This document shows, one piece after another, positions 58,570 to 64,000 of a stretch of 64,000 nt of DNA. This DNA is from Amorphophallus konjac (taxonomy: Eukaryota; Streptophyta; Magnoliopsida; Alismatales; Araceae), in contig CM040126.1 of the NCBI GenBank assembly GCA_022559845.1, positions 224,260,641-224,324,640 on the forward strand, read 5' to 3'. How positions within the stretch are numbered: the stretch's first letter is position 1; each line of letters opens with the position of its first letter. Below the pieces are notes generated by a model that saw nothing but the letters and a program-made list of their open reading frames with translations, did not search any database and had not been told where the DNA came from. The translations under genes and the position numbers were made by a program.

Positions 58570-59710
58570 AGGCCGATGCAGCTTCTGTGGTTGATGAAGT
58601 AAGGTCGATGCAACTTCAATTACTTCAGAACAAAGGTCGATGCATGCACTGTTCATATGGGGAGCTAAGGTCGATGCAGCTTCTGTGGTTGATGAATGAA
58701 GGTCGATGCACATTTTGCATTGTGCATATACAAGGTCGATGCTACTTCAATTTGCACGCAACCAAAGTCGAGGCTACCTCAGTTACTGCAAAACCAAATT
58801 TGATGCACATTGATTAACTCTGAAAAGAGGGTCGGTGCATGTTCTGGTTCAAGTACACAAGGTCTGTGCATACATGGTTCCAGGGTCGGTGCATGTTCTG
58901 CTTCAAATACACAAGGTCTGTGCACATGTCCAATGCAGGTCGATGCTAGTTAGCTGGGGACCAATGACGGTCGATGCTAGTTAACTAGGGACTGATGAAG
59001 GTCGATGCACATGTGCTTACAAGGTCAGTGCATCTTTTGGCATTTGGCTTACAAGGTCGGTGCACCTTGACTCATTCAGCAAACAAGGTTAGTGCACCTT
59101 TGGTCCGTCAGTGAAGAAGGTCAATGCACATCCTTCCAACCCAGAACAAGGTCGATGCACCTTTGGTTCCTCAGCGAAGGAAGGTCAGTGCACATTTTTG
59201 TCTGCATGGGACAAAGGTCGAAGCATATCCTGGCAACGAAGAAAGAAGGTCGATGCACCTGTGTGATTTCAAGAAGAGAGGTCGGTGCACATTTGAGCAA
59301 CTTCAAAAGGAAGGTCAGTGCACATTGGTCAACTCTGAAGAGAGGTCAGTGCACATTTAAGCAACCTCAAAAGAAGGTCGATGCACATTTCCTTTGTGCA
59401 TGTACAAGGTCTGCACATGCTTATAGGTCTGAGCACATTCTCTAAGCATTGTGTTACAAGGCCGATGCATGTGCCCTTCCTAGTCATGCAGATGAAGTGT
59501 TTGATGCCGACAAGGTCGATGCACATCAACACTACAAGACCCACAAGTCGGTGCACATCAGCATTCTTTGTTCTTGAATGTCAGTGTATCTATGAGGTAG
59601 CATGAAGCAGAAGATAAAAGCTCCATGTGACAAGGTCGAAGCACATATAGTGGTGAAGCAAAATCAACTCAATGCACTTATTGATATGTTCACCAAGGTC
59701 GGTGCAGCTG
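58570..59710 (+). repeat. Array of GGTCGATGCAC motifs (about 33 units)
   Basis: About 33 copies of AAGGTCGRTGCACMT recur with spacing of roughly 25-45 bases over 1.1 kb, upstream of the promoter. Variant positions are mainly the third to sixth bases after GGTC (GATG, GGTG, AGTG, TGTG). The spacers are not obviously repeated. The ORFs here (for example 59092-59445) are artefacts. Confidence 0.9.
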
Positions 59711-59984
59711 CTGGGATCTGAGGTCATTAAAGGAGAAGGAAAAGTGTTTGATGAAATGCCTGAGTGAACTGGTGGCAACGGCGTCACATGAGGCAGACAC
59801 GTGACTGGGCTTCAACCAATCATTACTATAGCAGGCGAGTGGCACGTGAACCCAGTTGAGCGATAATAGGCACGTAATCTGAGGATTCCTTATCAGTAAT
59901 ATTCTTCCACCTTTTGTCATATGGTCCAATCGAAATTAAAGGGAACCAAATCATTTTATCCATATGGGTTCCGATACTCTATTC

Positions 59985-59994
59985 TATATAAATA
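59985..59994 (+). promoter_or_regulatory. TATA box of Sirevirus-like 3' LTR
   Basis: TATATAAATA, matching 51763-51772. Confidence 0.75.
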
Positions 59995-61574
59995 GACCCT
60001 CATCCTTCGAGGAAGGAAAGCGGCACAAGAAAGGAAGAAAAGGGGTGTGCAGAAGAAAGTGTGGCTGTTAGAGAGAAGAAGAAAAGAGAGCCAGTAGAAG
60101 GAAGAAAAGAGAGCCAACATAAGAAGAAGAAAAGAGAGCCGAGAGTGAAGAGTAGAGAAGAAAGAGAGCAGCCAAAGCTTCAATTAGAAATCTACCAGTA
60201 TTTCGACTCGTGGATCAGATCCAGAGTCCATCAGCTCCTTGGAGCTACAGTTTCCTTCTATTTTTATTTTCTCCTTTGTTTGTTTATTTTCTCCATTCAT
60301 CTTGTGGTTTCCGATTCCCTGGTTTGGGATCGGGTCTCCTCCTGTGTGTTCAGGTGAAGGGAGACTTGGGTCTCCGGTTGTGAGTGACTGGGCATCACTC
60401 ACGGTTTCCCTCTATGGATTTAGAGGAAGAGAGGATCTAATCCTCTGGGTCTTGGTGAGCAGTGGGTTGCTGTTCACGTCCCTTCTGCAGTAGCAGAAGA
60501 AGAGAGATTTATCTCTGGTTTCCCTTCGATTTAGAGGAAGGGAGGATTGGTCCTCCGATTTTTTGAGTAACTGGGTGTTACTCAGGTTTCCTTCTGATTT
60601 GATCAGAAGAAGAGAGGAGAGTGTTCCTCTAGGTCAAGCTATTAGGCAGCATTTGTAGCAGACTGAGTCTGCGTCTACTTCGGTACGGAAGCCTCACTCC
60701 GGTTTGGAGTGAGGGGTGGATGTAGGCGGACTGGTGTCTGGCCCAACCAACTAAAAATTTAGTGTGGAGTGGTTTGATAGTGTGTTTGTCCATTTCTTCT
60801 ACCTCCTTCACAGGATCTTCTGGCTACGTGGTTATTTCCTTTATGTTCGTTGTTGGTCAGTATGAACCACATCACTTTCAGTTGGCAGCCAGCCCTTCAT
60901 TGATCTGCTCTTCATGCGCTAAGTGTTTGTATAAGTGTCTAATAGAAACACTCTCTTAGGCTATTATATCATGCGAGTCATGTGATTGTCTTGGTGTGAT
61001 TAATTCCTATCTTCTGCCTTCTTCACAGCTTTTGTTGACCGTTTGGCTTGAGCGCTAGTGCTATTTCTCGTTTGTTTCTTTGAGTGGCGATTGTTGTTTT
61101 AATTGGATGAAATTTCCAAAAGATCCATTCACCCCCCCCTCTGGATCTATTTTCCGTGTGCCACCCGTTCTAACAGACTACTTCACTGGTTCCTCTGGCC
61201 AACGGAGAAATGAGGACGAGGAGCGACGGCGATGACAGCGTGAGGTGGGGAGCACGGCCATGGATCCACCCAGGAAGAGACATGAGGGCATTGGCGACAG
61301 CAGGGGTCTAGGAGAGGGGCAGACTTGATGTACTATATTAGATATATGCATGTATATGACTCCGACCTAATGCAATGACATGACTTTTTTGACTTAAACA
61401 TGATTGTGTGCATGTTGATGCTAACTAACCTGACTTGACAACGAATCCTACTATTGACAAGGAAGAGTGAGAGAGAGAAAGAGACTTTGGTAGAACAGGA
61501 ATTGAGGAAATACCAATGCTAAGGGCAGCAGAGAGAGAGATGGTCACGGCCAGGCAGCTAGCAGAGCTTGGTGC

Positions 61575-61805
61575 CCCCACGATAGACCGCTAAAGGAAAA
61601 ATGATCGACAATTGAAAGAAGGACAAAGACGGCCCATATTTGACCGCAAGATCAACTAGGATGGTCTTCTCTTGACTGTTATCTTTTGGAGATGGCCTCA
61701 CCGAGACCGTTAACCGCGTGGGAGAGACGAAGAGTGTACAAGGATGTTGAAATGGCCCTTTGATGACCGTTAAGAAGCTTAGAGGTCACTCGATAGTCCG
61801 CAAGC
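61575..61805. repeat. GACCGTT / GGTC motif cluster
   Basis: Words such as ACGATAGACCGCTAAAGG, GGCCCATATTTGACCGC, GGATGGTCTTC, GAGACCGTTAACCGC and GGCCCTTTGATGACCGTTAA resemble the units at 11735-11965, less well paired. Confidence 0.6.
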
Positions 61806-61952
61806 TCGGAACCCTGTTGCCTTTGACCGGGACTCTCTGAAAGAGTCCTAACCCATGGATAGAGTTGCCCAAAGCGTGCTAAGGCTTATCTTAACCCCAA
61901 TTGAGGTTATCCAACCTCAATTCAAGTGGGAAAGGACTAAGAATTTAGGCTC

Positions 61953-61960
61953 TATAAGTA
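61953..61960 (+). promoter_or_regulatory. TATA-like box in LTR fragment
   Basis: TATAAGTA in TAGGCTCTATAAGTAGGGAG, about 150 bases downstream of the hairpin cluster. Confidence 0.45.
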
Positions 61961-62360
61961 GGGAGGCATTCTAAACTTGTAACTCGCACAAAACCTTCCT
62001 TTTAGGCCTTGAAAACCTTAGAAACACCACCCAAATCATCATGAAGAGGGCCCTTGAAGCAAGCTCAATGGGTGAGGGTGCCTATAACGGGACAAAGTCG
62101 GCTAGAAAGGAGCACGCGGCGCTGCAACGGCTGACTGTAATCCCTAAACACCTGAGCTCCAATTCTTCAAGAGAGGTAAGTTAATGCAATTACTTTCATA
62201 TTCATCAAATTCCTTTCAAATTCTTATCTTTCTCCTCTCCCTTCTTCTTCCTTCGTTTTCTTTTCCTTCTCTTACCTCAGCTTCTCCCCGGCCCAAGGTG
62301 CTATTCAACATTGAATTGGATGGCTCCCATGATTCGCGAGCTCCCTATGACAATGAAATC

Positions 62361-63140
62361 TGAAGGGGCGTGATCTCGCGCGGCTCCTAAGCGGGGTAGA
62401 TGATCACTGAACAGTGAACTGTATAGAAAAGGAAACGGATCAGGGGGCCCAGGGGAGGTTCCCTGGGGAAAACCCTCCGATGCCTAAGTCAGTAGAGCAA
62501 TGGTGGAAGATAGGGAGGGAGGTAGAAAGAGGTGCACGAGATCACCCTACACCAAGGTGGTGAAGTGGTTCCTGCTCAGGGAATTTTAGGTGTGTATTGC
62601 CCTTACCTTTCATTGGAGGGAGTCCCAGGTTTATATAGTGTGCTTGCCTCATGAGTCCCGTAGACTGAGGAGTTTCAGGCAGGAGTTACGTCTTCATCAT
62701 GGGGTCTTTACGTCCTCATCGTGGGATCTTTATAGCCTTGAGGGATCATGGGTCCCTTATCCTCATAAACTCCTGCTCATAAAGGGCCCTCAACGGCAGC
62801 GTGGATAAGCAATCGTCGGTCGAGCCGAGCATAAAAGGTGCCAACCCTGTCCAGGCGGTAGGCATAGCTCGGATGAAGATAGGTCGGAGTGGGTGCTGAG
62901 CACTTGCCTCTATCCCGATGAGGGGATAACTCGGGCATGGGTCTTCCTCCATTCTGACCGACGCTCGGGCCTTCCGAGCCTAAGGGCCGCCGAGGAAGGA
63001 TTTGATCCCGAGTAATCTTATTGGGCTTTTTAGCCTAAGTGGGCCCTGTGGGACTGTCACTTGGATGAGCTGGGCCTCATTTGGTCTTGATGGACCTAGT
63101 TCGGCTGCTCTTAGATGAGCTACAGAAATCCCCCTCTCCA
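62361..63140 (-). mobile_element. Second Tat-lineage element, 3' LTR (minus strand)
   Basis: On the minus strand it starts TGGAGAGGGGGATTTC right after a polypurine-like tract and ends GAGATCACGCCCCTTCA. Both ends match the Tat LTRs at 24111 and 50651. It is 780 bases. The interior is considerably diverged from the first Tat, so this is a different subfamily or an older copy. The rest of the element extends right of the window. Confidence 0.82.
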
Positions 63141-63160
63141 CTTGTCCCTCTCCTACTCCC
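63141..63160 (-). other. Polypurine-like tract of second Tat element
   Basis: The minus strand reads GGGAGTAGGAGAGGGACAAG before the LTR, nearly identical to 50631-50650. Confidence 0.75.
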
Positions 63161-63444
63161 GAGCTTTAGTAAGCTCGGAAGAGTAGCTGTTTGGGGTTTT
63201 GGACCAGTGTGGCTCAGGTGGGTGGAGATCTGGCGGTGTTAGGAAGCCACGTGTCGTGGTCACCTGGGCCCGTAATAATGATGATCCTGACGGATTTGAA
63301 CTGAAGGGGCCCCCTTTTCTCAGAGGTCGGAACGACGCGCCGCCTCCCGCGTGGGGATATAGGCATTGGGCGCTTGTTGTCATTCCAGACTTCCTCCGTC
63401 TTTAGGGTTTTGGCTCTCCTCCATTCTTGCTTTTGGGCTCTTTG

Positions 63445-64000
63445 ATGCGTCGTGAGGACACGACGGAAGAGCAGAGGCTTGCAACGGCGTTCGTGGAGTT
63501 GGCGGAGATAACCGCGGAGGCAGTCCGACGGCTCCCTCTTCCCCCGGTATCTTCGGGGTCCCGAGATCGCCTTTCCTCAAACTCTTCTCCGGATTCCATG
63601 GCGGGCCAGCGTTTGGATGTTGAGGAGTGGGAGGACGAGCCAGTGGTGAAAGCGCCGGTTCTGAACTGTAGTGAACTGGGGGAGGCGGATGTGAGAAGGC
63701 TGGAGCACCAGTATCGCCTACCCCACAAGTTCTGTTTTGCCGCGGCCTCTCCACACGAGACGAGCTTGGACTCTCGTACAGGCCATATCTGTACTTTCCT
63801 TCTATCATGGAAGGGTGGGTTCCGCCTTCCCTTCGAGCCTTTCGTTCTTCAGCTTCTTAATTTTTTCCTATTGGCGCCCATTCAGTTGGTAGCCAATTCT
63901 TATCTTCTTATTTCCACCTTCCGCATTCTCTGCCGCCAGTGTGGAGTTCCTCCTTCCTTGGACCTCTTTCACTATTTCTTTGAGTTGAAAGCACATCCTT
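63445..64000 (+). CDS. Antisense ORF of second Tat element (Transposase_28-like), intact in window
   Basis: The ATG at 63445 follows a TCTTTAGGGTTTTGGCTCTCC leader-like sequence. The frame stays open for 185 codons to the window edge, so the C-terminus is not seen. After an acidic N-terminal part (about 1-70) come LGEADVRRLEHQYRLP, FLLSWKGGFRLPFEPFVLQL, NSYLLISTFRILCRQCGV and LDLFHYFFELK. The same segments, in order, are in the damaged copy at 44645-46926. It is antisense to the gag-pol of its own element, which runs leftward. The domain is annotated in plants as putative gypsy-type transposon; its biochemical role is unknown. An uninterrupted frame suggests recent constraint or a young copy. 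Confidence 0.85.
   Translation, partial: MRREDTTEEQRLATAFVELAEITAEAVRRLPLPPVSSGSRDRLSSNSSPDSMAGQRLDVEEWEDEPVVKAPVLNCSELGEADVRRLEHQYRLPHKFCFAAASPHETSLDSRTGHICTFLLSWKGGFRLPFEPFVLQLLNFFLLAPIQLVANSYLLISTFRILCRQCGVPPSLDLFHYFFELKAHP

Larger units (their letters stand above)
58270..61175 (+). mobile_element. Sirevirus-like element, 3' LTR (complete)
   Basis: This LTR is 2906 bases, TGTTATCC to GTTCTAACA. The order is a motif array upstream of the promoter (58570-59710), TATA (59985), purine-rich leader, the conserved leader block (60685-60755), and a C-rich ATTCACCCCCCC run near the end. The last 1341 bases match the 5' LTR. Confidence 0.9.
61176..62360 (+). mobile_element. Fragment of hairpin-bearing LTR
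   Basis: A non-coding stretch lies between the Sirevirus-like element and the second Tat LTR. It has a GACCGTTA/CGGTC motif cluster (61575-61805), a TATA-like TCTATAAGTAGGG at 61951, and a CT-rich tract at 62225-62280. The layout resembles the promoter half of the Tekay-like LTRs, but no terminal sequence is present, so family and ends are uncertain. It was probably cut by the Tat insertion at 62361. Confidence 0.5.

Noticed and set aside
59092..59556. Overlapping repeat-containing ORFs on both strands
   Set aside because: Same artefact from the GGTCGATGCAC array.
58570..59710. CRISPR-like repeat and spacer pattern
   Set aside because: Repeats are short (15-17 bases), degenerate and irregularly spaced, inside a plant LTR, with no cas gene.
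60061..60357. 98-codon ORF downstream of TATA in the Sirevirus-like LTR
   Set aside because: Lys/Arg/Glu-rich from a purine-rich leader; the 5' LTR copy breaks the frame, so it is not conserved.

Overview
The window is plant nuclear heterochromatin made almost entirely of transposable elements, most likely from a large-genome angiosperm. The evidence is Ty3-gypsy of the Tekay and Tat lineages, Copia/Sirevirus-type elements, a CACTA-like DNA transposon with a nuclear gene exon, plant-type initiator-Met tRNA primer sites, and LTRs of about 3 kb. I see no intact host gene, no tRNA or rRNA gene, and no bacterial features. A monocot is plausible but not shown.

Layout, left to right. (1) 1-8768: a non-autonomous LARD-like LTR element with a 3.86 kb LTR and a 2.0 kb non-coding interior; the first 969 bases of its left LTR are off the window. 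(2) 8769-11571: a minus-strand Sirevirus-type LTR. (3) 11572-13986: a plus-strand Tekay-like LTR cut at its 5' side. (4) 13987-24110 and 51391-51611: two parts of a CACTA-like DNA transposon carrying captured exons on the minus strand, one of them clearly like ALBINO3/YidC, plus a LINE scrap. (5) 24111-51390: a Tat-lineage gypsy element (plus strand, TSD CACTT), about 10.45 kb once its insertions are removed. Three elements are nested in it: a nearly complete Tekay chromovirus (26813-37650, minus, TSD CGGTT), a solo LTR (38061-40814, TSD AGTAC) and a second, Tekay-like solo LTR (46977-50197, TSD ATGAT). (6) 51612-61175: a gag-only Sirevirus-like element without pol, whose 5' LTR is split by the CACTA-like element. 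(7) 61176-62360: a fragment of a hairpin-bearing LTR. (8) 62361-64000: the 3' LTR and intact antisense ORF of a second, minus-strand Tat element leaving the window.

The target-site duplications give an insertion order. The Sirevirus-like element is oldest, then the CACTA-like element inside its LTR, then Tat inside that, then the Tekay copy and the two solo LTRs inside Tat. The Tekay copy is youngest-looking: its LTRs are nearly identical and its polyprotein has only two in-frame stops and one frameshift.

The most unusual signal is in the LTRs. Several otherwise different LTR families each carry an array of about 22-26 bp imperfect inverted repeats in which the unit length is kept but the arm sequence differs by family. 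The two Sirevirus-type LTRs carry a different array, built on a GGTCGRTGCAC motif, in opposite orientation relative to their own transcription. Shared LTR blocks show that the Tekay-like LTRs are related while their arrays have diverged.
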